Positions 53,301 through 63,794 of a stretch of DNA of 64,000 nucleotides are shown piece after piece. The position numbers and the translations under genes are program-made. Every line of letters begins with the position of its first letter. The stretch's first letter is position 1. The notes below the pieces were generated by a model, which saw nothing but the letters and a program-made list of their open reading frames with translations, ran no database searches and was not told where the DNA came from. Origin of the DNA: Brachycybe producta (Eukaryota > Arthropoda > Diplopoda > Playtdesmida > Andrognathidae); assembly GCA_036925085.1 (NCBI GenBank), contig JAUPFP010000063.1, positions 866,575 to 930,574 of the forward strand, given 5' to 3'.

Positions 53301-55759
53301 GGCTTTTTTCAGAAAATTCATCTACAATTCTAGTTAATAATATATTTTGTATCAATTTTTCATAACGATATCGTTCAAAATCAACTTTTTATGACCGGTT
53401 TGAAAGTCATCAATGTAAAATCATTTTCAAAATTTCCATAAAACGTTTATTTTGAAAGATATCATCATAAGAAAAGGCATTTTCAGAAAATTCATCTACA
53501 ATTCTAGTTAATAATATATTTTAAATTTTGTATCATTTTTTTCATAACGATATCGTTCAAAATAAACTTTTTATACTAGTTTGAAAGTCGTCAAACTTAT
53601 GATTATTTTCAAATTTCCATAAAACGTTTATTTTGAAAGATATCATCATGAAAAGGCTTTTTTCAGAAAATTCATCTACAGTTCTAGTTAATAATATATT
53701 TTGTATCAATTTTTCATAACGATATCGTTCAAAATCAACTTTTTATGACCGGTTTGAAAGTAGTCAATGTAAGATCGTTTCCAAAATGTCGTAAAAAGTT
53801 TATTTTGAAAGATACTAAATATGAAAATACCATTAAGTGATTCATTTACTCTTCTAGTTTTTAAAAAGACGTTCAGTTTCTTTATAAAGTTGTTTTTCCG
53901 CATTTTTTTTTTATTACCCCATTTCCAGATTCTAGAAGAATCAAAGGAGGTTTCCACATTTCGAACCTCGAACCTCCTCCAACATTCGAACCAGTTTCGG
54001 TCGGAATCAACGATACGAATCGTAAAGCTTGTCTGGCCGTATCGATCAATCGGTCAGAGAAGACTGGCGTTACGAACCAACTGACCATCCGATGGACATC
54101 ACCGATGTCCTGCGCAAAAATCTTGACCGTTCTGTTCTCGTGACTCGGACGTATGTCGAGATATTCTTTCCACCAGAGGCGAGCATAACGTAAGAAAACA
54201 CGTTCTTTTTCGACTCTTTTACCGTTTCTTAACCTCAGTCGAGTGGTTATGGCCTCTTTAGAGAGTTTCTTTTCCGGAGTCGGAACCACTTGTATCTTCA
54301 GATCGAGAATTCCGACCGGAACTTTGTTTTCGTGTCCCGTCCCTTGTAATTTTAACGATACGGCCGCTTTGCCGTCATCCATCGACAGAACTTCGATGTA
54401 TTCGAAAGGTACCGTCGAAATCAACGATTTTCGACCGTCGGAGTCGATTTTTATCATCGTTATCTGTACGGATTTTGAACGGTCGAGGATTTCTTCTGGG
54501 TTTCCTGTATAAGAAAATGATTTCCAAAATGTTTCTTATTAAATTTATTACATTTTAAAAATATTTTTGATATTTTTTTTTAAAAAAGACGACTTAACAC
54601 TTGATCTTCAATTTAAACCCTCTAAACAGAGTTCCAACAAAAACAAACTGTTTTATTCAAATGGGGTTTTGTAAGATGAAACTCTGTTCAGAGGGTTCAA
54701 GTTTTTCAAAAAGTTTTCCAGTTTTTAAGGAAATTTTAAAGTTTTTTGACGAATTTTTCCAGTTTTAAATTTAATTTTTTTCAAAAAGTTTTACAATTTT
54801 TAATAAAATTTTTAAAATGTTTAAAACGATTTTCCAGTTTTTAATAAAATTTTAAAGTTTTCTTCACAGAATTTTCCAGTTTTTAATGAAATTTTAAAGT
54901 TTTTTTTTACGAAGTTTTCCGGTTTTAAATTTAATTTTTTTTTTAAAGTTTTTCAAAAAGTTTTACAATTTTTAATAAAATTTTTAAAATGTTTAAAACG
55001 GTTTTCCAGTTTTTAATGAAATTTTAAAGTTTTCTTTACAAAATTTTCCAGTTTTTAATGAAATTTTAAAAGTTTTTAAAAAAGGTTTTCCAGTTTTTAA
55101 GTTTTTTTTTAAAAACCGTTTTTCAAAAGTTTCCTGTTTTTAATAAAATTTTAAGTTTTTCAAAATGTTTTTCCAGTTTTTAAAAACGTTTTAAAGGTAA
55201 TCATTTTTTTAAAAAAAAGTTTAGAAATTTTAACAAAGTTTCCATGAAAAACTTTTTAAAGTAATCAAAAGAGTTTAAATTTGTTTGTTATATTCTTCCA
55301 ATCTTATTAACCAGTTTTAAGTTTGTAAAAAAAGGTTTCGTTGAATTTCGGTTCACATTCGCATTGTTTCGGTTCCGTTTTGAATCTTTGCCCATCGAAG
55401 TCGACGAAACAAGTCAAAGAAACCGATCTCGAAGAAGTCACATCGAGAAAATCGACAAAAGCACGGCCTCCGACAACATCCAGACGTAAGTACGGCTTTT
55501 CTGCATCTGTTTGAAATATAAAATTGTATAATTAATTTTATCCAGACCATAAAAAACTAGAAAAAAAAAAGAACACAAAACCAAGAACTCCATTTTTCGC
55601 AATCGGTTTAACGATTTTTGTCGAAACTTCTTTTAATATTTCGTCGATAACTTTGTTTTTTCTTATAATTTCTAAGATTTCCTTTTCGATTTCAGCCGAA
55701 TTTTTTCCTTGAGTTGTTTTCGTTTTTAATGAATTTTTTAATTCATTTTTCAAGTCATT
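50349..55759 (-). CDS. CEP76: CEP76 orthologue, centrosomal protein of 76 kDa, 8 coding exons found
   Basis: Exons in gene order: 55759-55582, 55506-55312, 54504-53918, 53002-52839, 52766-52688, 51781-51584, 50774-50687, 50617-50349. They join in frame to 585 codons plus TGA; vertebrate CEP76 is, from memory, about 659 aa. It restrains centriole reduplication. The order is an N-terminal helical part (KNKVIDEILKEV), a C2-like region (LRLDVVGGRAFVDF to SVGILDL-like VGILDLKIQVV), WWKEYLDIRPSHENRTVK, and a transglutaminase-like segment (EDHSILLCCLLLGFGLDAF). The C-terminus is GHTFKGFPIN, CRGDQ and SVWTMFAVSYLSIF. The introns after exons 53002-52839 and 52766-52688 use GC donors. The first exon begins at an acceptor with phase 0 and has no ATG, so at least one upstream coding exon is missing. 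It is convergent with CMIP and divergent from RPL27. Confidence 0.94.
50845..51475. repeat. Two family A copies with extended ends in a CEP76 intron
   Basis: Copy 1 (50850-51180) opens TTTTTGTCTTTCAGGTGTAA then ACTAGAAAGTGTTTTAAAAG; its centre carries an extra inverted AGCTTTTTATAGATAAAAAT piece. Copy 2 (51205-51470) ends CTCTTCATTTTACACCTGAA. Together they define the outermost ends of family A. Confidence 0.72.
51850..52630. repeat. CAGTTTAAACTTTTTCAATTTAAA tandem in a CEP76 intron
   Basis: About 24 units of roughly 28-33 bp. Each joins TTTTTCAGTTTAAACTT and TTTCAATTTAAAAACTT with small changes. It fills the intron between the exons at 52688 and 51781. The acceptor-like TTTTTCAG reads on the strand opposite to CEP76. 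Confidence 0.8.
52688..52766 (-). CDS. CEP76: CEP76 exon followed by a second GC-AG intron
   Basis: Encodes YSLNVSHPFQTIDCLFNHQ through FYANCQ. The junction TGCCAG|GCAAAT with TATTCCAG|AATTCT gives NCQNSDLIVATSFDL. This aligns without a gap with the family's NCQPSD...FDL as I remember it. The alternative GT at AAT|GTCCTT adds two residues and is weaker. Confidence 0.82.
52839..53002 (-). CDS. CEP76: CEP76 exon followed by a GC-AG intron
   Basis: Encodes 54 whole codons, DHEDHSILLCCLLLGFGL through FWDAVNGN, plus AG. The only junction that preserves the family sequence is AACAG|GCAAAG joined to TTTTTCAG|ATATTC, giving GNRYSL (vertebrate equivalent GHRYIH). A GT site exists earlier (GCC|GTAAAC), but using it would delete the conserved GNR and break frame. 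Confidence 0.88.
53110..53870. repeat. Tandem 178-bp family A array in a CEP76 intron
   Basis: About four units, starting near 53160, 53337, 53515 and 53694. Each is an arm pair with CATAACGATATCGTTCAAAA and GTTTATTTTGAAAGATATCA around GTCATCAATGTAAAATCA, followed by CATCTACAATTCTAGTTAAT. Here whole hairpins are tandemly repeated. Confidence 0.78.
54505..55311. repeat. CEP76 intron with P unit and TTTTCCAGTTTTTAAT repeats
   Basis: One family P hairpin lies at 54600-54705 (AACCCTCTAAACAGAGTTCC and complement). It is followed by decayed tandem units TTTTCCAGTTTTTAATGAAA/ATTTTAAAGTTTT to about 55190. No coding. Confidence 0.6.
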
Positions 55760-56700
55760 CTGTTGAAATATTAAAGAAAAAAAGGCGGGAAAAAATTAAC
55801 ATAATTTATTCACATCCTTACGGATGCGTATACGGTATCGATAACGTCCGCAAAAATACTTAACGTAGCGCATGCATTGAGAATTTACGACGTAAGAAAT
55901 AGTTAAGCGGTATCTTTAACGTTTCGTAAGTGACGTCATGCGGCCGAAAAGCAAGCACGCGGCAATGCTGTAAGCTTGCGGAGCGTATACGTTTACCGAT
56001 AACGCAAAATATGACGATCGCGTCGTTCATTTTTATACTTTTTCAAGATAACGCTTCAGAATCTGTTTTGTTTCGTCTATTTTTACGTTTACTGACATTA
56101 TTTTAAGTTAAAACGATGATCATTTTCAACTAAAATATACTAATTAGTATTTAAAGTCGATTGTTACGGAGCTTGCGGATGCGTAACTGTTGATATCACC
56201 GATGATCGCACGCGTCACGATTCAGTCTGAATTCTGAAATGAACAAAGCTGATTAACCGCTAAGATCTTTTTTTTTGCGCCGTTGCAAAAAAATGACGGC
56301 GATTAGATCGACATTTTTTTTTAGTTTTCGATCATTCAATCATAAAATATAATTTTGTAATAATCTTATTTTTGTTTTATGAATTTTAAAAATCTCAAAA
56401 TACATTTTATTATAAAAAAAAGTTTAATTTTTAGATGTTTCACATATTATTACTGACGGCGGCGGCTAGTTCGATATTATATTGGCATGATGCGTTTGTT
56501 TCTTAATGATAATTTGAAGCATAACCGTGTGGCATTTGTAATGTTGATAATATATTATAAGGGTATATTAATATGGCGTCTCGTATTTAGCTGTAAAGTA
56601 GTTTAAAAACAACGCCATATTAGTACACACATGAGAGACTTTAAAACCTGACGTCATGACACGCTTATGACTTTTTTAGCTTGGAAAAAAAAGGTGGCGC
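55760..56700. other. CEP76-RPL27 intergenic region, probable shared promoter zone
   Basis: Unusually rich in CpG for this window between 55810 and 56270. Three direct words of one type occur: TTACGGATGCGTATACGG (55818), TTGCGGAGCGTATACG (55976) and TTGCGGATGCGTAACTG (56172). The missing CEP76 first exon should be here. Candidate minus-strand ATGs (for example at 56023) give the wrong junction phase. Nearer RPL27 lie GGCGGCGGCTAG (56459) and CCTGACGTCATGAC (56647). Confidence 0.4.
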
Positions 56701-56701
56701 T

Positions 56702-56748
56702 TTTATAAATCAATTTCCGGTTCCTTTTCATGTCGACGACTTCTTGAG
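56702..56748 (+). promoter_or_regulatory. RPL27: RPL27 core promoter and non-coding exon 1
   Basis: TTTATAAAT (56702-56710) precedes a pyrimidine-rich TTTCCGGTTCCTTTTC likely to contain the start of transcription, as in ribosomal-protein TOP promoters. The short exon would end TTCTTGAG|GTTCGT at 56748. ATGTCGACGACTTCTTGA (56730-56747) would be a five-codon upstream frame if transcription starts before it. Confidence 0.5.
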
Positions 56749-57891
56749 GTTCGTATTATTCTTTAGATTTTTTTAAATTTTCAATTAAAATCTGTTGTAA
56801 TCTAAGCGTAATTATTGTCCATCGGTATTTTATGAACACTTATGAATATAAATTGGTGGTTAATTTTAATAAAATGTTTGTATTTTGTTCATTTTTGAGT
56901 CATTTTTTGGTCTTTGATGACGTCACTTCATTGAGACATGTGGTTAAAATGACTCGAAAATTATGGTTTTTGTTTGTTTTTGCGATCGTTTCTTACTTTT
57001 TCTTCTATTTTGAACCGTTTTACGTTGCTTTTTACTTTGAAAATTAGTTTTTTCGTCCTGAAAACAGTCAAAATTGGTTCAAAATCAGTCGTTTTCAGTT
57101 CAAAACTTGACTTTTTAAAGAACTTTTGGTCGGTTTTTCAACATTTCATTTGATTTTTAATGAATACACAAGTAAAATTTTGAAAACTACCAAAAATACT
57201 TGAAAATCGTTGCTTCTGGCTTCAAAAATGGTTCAAAATCAGTCGTTTTCAGTTGAAAACTTCACTTTTAAATGAACTTTTTGTCGGTTTTTAGTTTAGA
57301 ATTTGCTTATTTCATTTGTTTTTAATGAATATTTACTCAATACAGCGAAGTGCTGATGTTTTTGAACTGAAAACGACCAAAAACACTTGAAAATTGTTAG
57401 GTTTTGCCTACTAAGGTTTTAGGTTTTGACTTATTTTTCATCGTTTTCTAGCATTTTTCTATCAGTTCTTTCACGTTAAGGTTGAAAACGATTGGTTTTT
57501 GCAATCAAAAACGGTCAAAACGTTTTTCTAAAATGATTTTGAATTAAAAATAAGGGAGATTTTAATGTTTAAAACGACCAATCGTTTGTGAAAAGTTGTA
57601 TTTTTTACTGATTTTACTGATGTTTGAAAACTGTTTTTAGTGATTTTAACGCTTAAAAGGATCAAACTTGTTTGAAAACTTTATAATTTCTTTGATTATT
57701 AACTAAAAATGAGTGATTTTAACGCATAAAACGAGAAAACGTGTTTAGTAATTTTTTGTATTTTGGCAATTTTTAACAAACAATTAATGATTTTAACGTA
57801 TAAATTGACAAATCGTGTTTGGAAACTGTAGTTTTAATGCCACATAAGATGTCAATTTTTAATGATTTGTTTTTCTCTCGTTATATTTTAG
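56749..57891. other. RPL27 intron 1
   Basis: AT-rich, with recurring CAAAATCAGTCGTTTTCAGT and AAAACGACCAA words giving weak 180-bp periodicity (57060-57340). I could not identify a snoRNA, although ribosomal-protein introns often host them. Confidence 0.4.
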
Positions 57892-57905
57892 AGACAGCCG
57901 TCAAA

Positions 57906-59981
57906 ATGGTGAAGGTTATGAAACCAGGAAAAGTAGTCCTAGTACTAAATGGACGTTTTGCGGGTCGTAAAGCGGTTATCGTCAAAGTATGAACCCTCCG
58001 GCTGTCTTTTAAGAGCTAAAATGATCGATTTTTAACAATTTTATTTTCTATCTTCGTCTAGAATAACGACGACGGTACGAACGACAGGCCGTACGGACAC
58101 GCTCTCGTCGCCGGAATCGAACGTTATCCGCTCAAAGTGACCACGAGAATGGGAAAAATGAAGATATTGAAGAGATCGAAGATAAAAACCTTTCTTAGGG
58201 TTTATAATTATAATCATCTCATGCCTACAAGGTGATTTTAAGTTGGTGAAATATTTTGACGATAATTTCGGGTCGGGTTTTTTATTTTGAAAAGGAAATT
58301 TCTGGTCGAAATTATAAAACGAGAGAATCGGAACTTTTTTTTTTTTCTCCGAACTTCGAGAAGTTTTGAAGGATAATATAAAATCGTTTTTCACGAGTTT
58401 CAACTTCGAAAAAGGACTTAACTTGAAAGAAATACGGAAATTCTGGTTGAAAATGGATTTTCTCTTTGTTTCTTTCTCGACGGCTTTTCACTTTCGAACC
58501 GTTTTTTCGTTAGTTTTTAATTAACTAAAGACACTTTTCAGTGAAAACGTCATTAAAACTGGTTATTCTGCCTTTCAGAAGCAACGTTAAGAAGAAATTG
58601 AAAGTGTTTTTAGAAACTAGAAGAGTAAGTTTGTGAGTCACTTTTAAAACCGACCAAATTATGGAGAGAAAAAACAAGCTTTTATAACTTTATTCACTTC
58701 AATTTTCAAAATATTGACATTAAAATTATTCCTTAATATATTTTTATAGTTATTTAGCTTTTGTCTCACCAGATAGCGCCACTGCAGCTATGCTCCATAG
58801 ACGTTTTTTGTGAAATTTGGACGGAAAAACGTCAAGCAAACGTTTTTAGAAACAACATTATGAAAAATTCAAATTGTTTTCAAAACTAGAATGGTAAAAG
58901 ATGATGCTAAAAGTTTTTTCATAAAAAATATCTTACAAAATAAACAATTTTATAGTTCAGTTTGAAAAATGAGCCGTTTTATTGATTTTTCCATGGAAAT
59001 TTCATGAAAAACTTTTCGGCCTTTTTTTTTCTTCAAACTTATCATAAAAAGTTTATTTTGAAAGATATCATCTTGAAACAAAAAAAACGTTTAAGCATTA
59101 TTACTAACTATTCTAGTTTCTAAAACACTTTGAATTTTTTTCCGTAATGTTTGTCCTGAAAAACGTTCGCTTGAAAAATACGAAAAAATGCATATTGTTT
59201 TCAAAACTAGAATGTTAAGTTTTTTCATGGAAATATCTTACAAAATAACCAATTTTTTAGTTCAGTTTGAAAAATGACCTGTTTTTGGGGTTTTTTTTTT
59301 TCATTGAAATTTCATGAAAAAACTTTTTTTGCCCTTTTTCAAACTGTCATAAAACGTTTATTTTGAAAGATATCATCTTGAAACAAAAAAAAAAACGTTT
59401 AAGCATTATTACTAACTATTCTAGTTTCTAAAACGCTTTCCGTAATGTTTGTCCTGAAAAATGTTTGCTTGAAAAATATAAATTTTCTCAAAACCACGCA
59501 GGTTAAGAGGAGGACAAAAATATCTATAAAGCCACCTTAAGAGCTTCAGAAACTTTTCTAGTTTTTTTTAAAAACACTTTCAATTTCTCCTTAAAATTGT
59601 TTTCAAAACGTAGTTTTAACTTTTCGTCGGCCAAATTTTGTTAAAATGTTGTCGTGTTTTGTAAATAGTTTCAATCGAAATTAGAAAATGAAGAGGGAGA
59701 CCTCGCTTAGAGGCTAATGTTTTCTTTTCTCTTTATAGATATCTTGTTGAAATGAACTTCGACAAAGGCACCATCAACAATCGTGTGATTAAAGACCCAG
59801 CTAAAAGGCGCAAGGCGAGGAGAGAGATTAAAGCAAAGTTCGAAGAAAGGTAATTTATACTAAGTTCCGAAGAGAGAGAGAGAGAGAGGCTAATTCGTGT
59901 GAGAGGCTAATGCTCTTCATGTTGATATGTAGGTACAAGACTGGAAAGAACAGGTGGTTCTTCCAAAAGTTGCGATTCTAA
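57906..59981 (+). CDS. RPL27: RPL27 / eL27, large-subunit ribosomal protein
   Basis: Coding exons: 57906-57986, 58062-58231, 59739-59849, 59933-59981; exon 2 begins at 57892. The product is 136 aa, the same length as mammalian RPL27. It opens [20 protein letters not shown] (KOW motif) and continues [58 protein letters not shown] and WFFQKLRF. It is an exposed protein of the 60S subunit. All introns are GT-AG; phases are 0, 2 and 2. Intron 3 (1.5 kb) contains a full family E element, whereas the coding sequence is clean. Confidence 0.98.
58731..59539. mobile_element. Family E element in RPL27 intron 3
   Basis: Reverse of the 32306 copy. It starts CCTTAATATATTTTTATAG, with CACCAGATAGCGCCACTGCA, GTCAAGCAAACG, AAAACTAGAATGGTAAAAGA and TTACTAACTATTCTAG. 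A partial internal duplication (two TATTCTAGTTTCTAAAAC segments) follows, and it ends ATCTATAAAGCCACCTTA. It is non-coding. Confidence 0.72.
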
Positions 59982-60004
59982 ACACTTTTGATAGTTGCAA
60001 GTTA

Positions 60005-60010
60005 AATAAA
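60005..60010 (+). terminator. RPL27: RPL27 polyadenylation signal
   Basis: AATAAA, 24 bases after the stop codon, giving a very short 3' UTR as is usual for ribosomal-protein genes. Confidence 0.8.
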
Positions 60011-60109
60011 AGTAAATCGTACGTTTCAACTAAAAATTTGTTTCATTTTTTGTAAATTCGCTTCTTTTCTAGCTGCTGACGGTTTTTTTTTTGTTGTTGT
60101 TGCTGAAAA

Positions 60110-60725
60110 TCGCGGGAATGGTTTGAAAGTTTGTTAGAAACTGGAATGGTAACTGAAATTGTTGAAAAGTATTATCATAATATCTTTCAAAATGAACTTT
60201 TTAACGATATTCAAAGTTCGGTTACAAACTAGAAGAGTAAATGAAAAGTATTTTCATAATGAGATCTTTCAAAAGTAACTTTTTAGAAGCAATTTTATGA
60301 AATAATTAAGTGTTTTAAAAACTAGAAGAGTAAATGAAATGAAACGTATTTTCATGTTATTTTTATGACGATATCTTTCAAAATTGACTTTTGGGAAGGA
60401 AATTCAATATAATAAGTCTGTTAGAAACTAGAAGAGTAAATGAAAGGGCTGTGGAAGTATATCTTTCAAAATGAACTTTTTAAAAGCAATTTCAATACGA
60501 TATTCAAAGTTCGTTTAAAAACTAGAAGAGTAAATGAAAGGAAACAAAAGTATTTTCATCTTATTTTTAAGACGATATCTCTCAAAATTGACTTTTGGGA
60601 AGGAAATTCAATATAAGGGGGTATTCAAAGTCTGTTAGAAACTAGAAGAGTAAATGAAAGGGCTGAGGAAGTTATTATATCTTTCAAAATGAACTTTTTA
60701 AAAGTAATTTTAAGGAGGAAAAATT
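60110..60725. repeat. Array of family A left arms between RPL27 and DCTN2
   Basis: About six direct units repeat AACTAGAAGAGTAAATGAAA, then TCTTTCAAAATGAACTTTTT. No complementary right arms are present, so this array has lost the palindrome. Confidence 0.72.
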
Positions 60726-60734
60726 CCGAGTGTT

Positions 60735-61095
60735 TTTCCCACGTTTTTCAAACATGGAAAGACCCTTTCGAAGGATATTAAATAGGTTTTTCTGTGTTGG
60801 AACCCTGTTTGGAGGGTTCAAGTTGACGGTTGTCTCAAATATGCGTGGAAACTTTAAACTTAAAAAATTGTATTCAACGGAGTTCAAAGGTGGAAAGACC
60901 CTTTCGAATGGTATTAAATAGGTTTTTCTGTGTTGGAACCCTGTTTAGAGGGTTCAACTTGAGGGCTAAGTCTCAAGTATGAGTGGAAACTTGACATTTG
61001 AGCTTAAAATTTTAATTTCTAAACATGGAAAAAACCCTTTTGAAGGATATTAAGTAAAGTTTTCTGTGTTTGAAAACCTGTTTGGAGGATTCAAG
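60735..61095. repeat. Family P units near the 3' end of DCTN2
   Basis: About three units of roughly 140 bp with AAGACCCTTTCGAAGGATAT, GTGTTGGAACCCTGTTTGGA and GGGTTCAAGTTGACGG. Confidence 0.65.
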
Positions 61096-61179
61096 TGACT
61101 AAGTTTCTTGAATTTTGGCTAAAAAAAGACGCTAAGAAACAAGAATCGAAGGTAATTTCTTTCTCCCGATCACCGTTTT

Positions 61180-61185
61180 TTTATT
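61180..61185 (-). terminator. DCTN2: Likely DCTN2 polyadenylation signal
   Basis: AATAAA on the minus strand about 70 bases past the DCTN2 stop codon. Confidence 0.5.
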
Positions 61186-61255
61186 CATAGAAAGCGAAAA
61201 CAAAAATATTAAATATTTGTGGATATTTTTCGAATACAAGTTACAAATTTTAAAC

Positions 61256-63736
61256 TTATTTCTTGAGAGTTGCAATACGAGAGTCCAAACTAGCGACATT
61301 TCCTTTGATGACGTCCATGTTCGATGAGAATTCCTTCTGAACCTACGGTTTAAAGATAAAACAACGAAAGTTACGAGAGAGAGATTTCGAGAGAAGGGGA
61401 TTTTTCTCTTTTCTTACTCCGGTTAAAACGTCTCGATTCTTTTGAAGATTAGTTGTGATTTGTTGCTGAAGTAATTCAAGCTGAGAAAGCGCAGTGCTGA
61501 ACTGAAAAGCTTAAAATACACGATTGTAAACTTTTAAAAATACGCTTTGTTCGAACAATTAATTAAATTAAATTAATTTAATTCAATTAATATGTTAGAA
61601 ACTAGAAAGAGACACTGAATCAGTTAGTAGTATTTTTAAGTTGAGATCTTTCAAAATAAACTTTATAGAGAACTCTCGCATAAAAAGTTTATTTTGAAAG
61701 ATACCAATGGTGAAAATAGCTTTTAAGTGATTGAGCTACCCTTCTAGTTTCTTAAAACACATTCAAGTTAATCTTCAGTAAGCGCGAGAGGCCTCGTTTA
61801 CACCGTGACGAACCTTGTTCGTGCAGATCTTTAAGAACGGTCAAACGATCAACAATTGCCGGTAATTCAACACAAAGTTCTTCGTTCTTCTTTACGAGGT
61901 CATATAATTCAGAAACCTAAATTACGATAAATGAGAAAGTTTCAAATAGAGAGAGAGAGAGAGGAAAGGCGTTAAGTTATTAAATGTTTGCCGTACTTTT
62001 GTGAGTTTCTCGGCGTCTTCAACGATAGCTCTTTTCTCCGAAAGTTGTGCGAGACGCAACGAAAGAGCGGCTAAATGAGTGTCCACTTGATCCAAGTGAG
62101 CCGAATCTAAGAGATTCAACTTCGAATTCAGAACCGAAATCGCTCCCTAAACAAAAGGAATGTAAACCACTTTTATTTCGATCGACATACAAAAACGAAC
62201 ATAACAAAATTTAATTTCTCCAGGAGACAAAATTACTTCCTCGGAAAAAATAAACTACCAAATTTGTGAAGGAAACTTTGCATTTGAGCTTCAACTTGAA
62301 CCCTCCGTGTAGAATTACAACTTGGAAAAACCCCTGTTTCTTATTGAATATCTTTGAAAACGGTTGGAACATCTTCTTTTCAAGTTCGAATAAAAGTAAC
62401 TTAAAAGTTAAAATTAAAGTAACTTCCAGTAAAAGTTACTTATGTTTAAAGTAAAAGTTAAAATTAAAGTTAACGTAAAAGTAACTAACTTAATCTAAAA
62501 TTAAAGTTACAGTAATTTGAAGGTAAAATAAAACTAATACCCTCGACACACATACACAGTTAAACGCACTTAAATATTAAACACGTTCTACAGAGCCCTG
62601 TGAAGGACAAACAAACAACATATCGAATTCAATTTATTCAGTTAATTATTAACTGAATAAATTGAATTCGATATGTTAATACTTAAATATATAAACTATT
62701 GAAATTAAAATATTGATTTAGTATTTCAATTATAAAATATTAATAATTAAAGTCAATTTTTATTTGTGGTTCATGTCCTTAACTGGATTCCGTATAATTC
62801 ACCTAAACACATTTAATTTGAATTCATTTAACTCATGACTGTGTACAAGGTATTATACCTAGTACACACAGCTGATAATTTAAATGCATTTAAATAATAA
62901 ACGTGTTCTACAGAGCCCTGTGAAGGACAAACAAACAACATATCGAATTCAATTTATTCAGTTAATAATCTCAAAATATTGAGTTAATACTTAAATATAA
63001 TTTATAAACTATTGAGAAAAAATATTGATTTAGTATTTCAATTGTAAAATATTAATAATAAAGTCAATTTTTATTTTGTTCATGTCCTTAACTGGATTCC
63101 GTATAATTCACATAAACACATTTAATTTGAATTCATTTAACTCATTTGTGTCGAAGGTATTACGGTTAAAATTAACTTACCATTAAAGTAATTTAAAATT
63201 AAAAGTTGATTAAAGTAAAAGTAACTTAAAACGTGAAATAAAAGTAACTTCAGGTAAAAATAACTTATGGTTAATGTAAAAGTTAAAATTAAAAGTTAAA
63301 ATTAAAAGTAAATCAAATTAGCATAAAAGTAACAAAGTTAAACTAAAAGTAATTTAGTTAAAATGAAAGTAACTTAAGTTAAAAGTAACTTAAGATAAAA
63401 GTAACTTATGGTTAATCTAAAAGTAAAAGTGACAGACACGGTTCGGTTTGGGACGTCGTTCATCGAAAGATGTTAAAGTAAAAGTAACTTAACGGTAAAA
63501 TAAAAGTTAAAAGTAACATTTCAGAGGAAGTAAAATTCCTCTTCAAGTAGTTATCTTGAATTGTTACCGTAATTGAACGATGGTTCGTGTCACCAGCTAA
63601 CGAAACCTAAAAGACAAAAACAGTTTAAAACCAAGTAGAGATCGTCTTTGTGTTTTTTTATTTTACGAACCACTTTATCGATATCCGATCCCGTAATCGT
63701 TTCCAACTTTTTCAATCTCTGATCCAATTCGGCCAA
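61256..63736 (-). CDS. DCTN2: DCTN2 (dynamitin, dynactin p50), C-terminal part, six exons
   Basis: Exons in gene order: 63736-63671, 63606-63568, 62146-61997, 61916-61814, 61509-61418, 61342-61256. They join in frame to 178 codons plus TAA. Dynamitin is a coiled-coil subunit of dynactin's shoulder, linking the arms to the Arp1 filament; the whole protein is, from memory, about 400 aa. Diagnostic stretches are LAELDQRLKKLETI, LDSAHLDQVDTHLAAL, EKRAIVEDAEKLTK, DLHEQAFQFSTALSQLE and NVASLDSRIATLKK. The 61509 exon uses acceptor TTTAAG|CTTTTCAG. The nearer TTTTCAG would break frame. The 39-nt exon at 63568-63606 is phase 0 at both ends. The 5' exons lie beyond the window. Confidence 0.94.
61585..61775. 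repeat. Family A element in a DCTN2 intron
   Basis: Left arm TTAGAAACTAGAAAGAGACA; right arm GAGCTACCCTTCTAGTTTCT; inner ATCTTTCAAAATAAACTTTA with its complement. It occupies most of the short intron between the exons at 61509 and 61814. Confidence 0.75.
62380..63165. mobile_element. Two family F elements and AAAGTAACTT repeats in a DCTN2 intron
   Basis: F copies at about 62538-62855 and 62855-63165 in the same orientation share a GGTATTATACC junction. The first has an extra palindrome, ATTCAGTTAATTATTAACTG. Both sides (62395-62520, 63170-63520) are filled with TAAAAGTAACTTA-type short repeats, so the F pair may have inserted into a pre-existing simple array. Confidence 0.7.
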
Positions 63737-63794
63737 CTGTCGAAAACGGAACAAAGCATGAACTTAATTAACGTGGGTTTTAAAAAGTGTAAAA

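Noticed and set aside
55985..56030. Minus-strand ATG at about 56023 as the CEP76 first exon
   Set aside because: Available donors leave phase 1, but the next exon needs phase 0; no family similarity.
61495..61509. Acceptor TTTTCAG at about 61503 for the DCTN2 exon
   Set aside because: It gives a stop codon in the resulting frame. TTTAAG|CTTTTCAG keeps the frame and yields HEQAFQF, matching the family.
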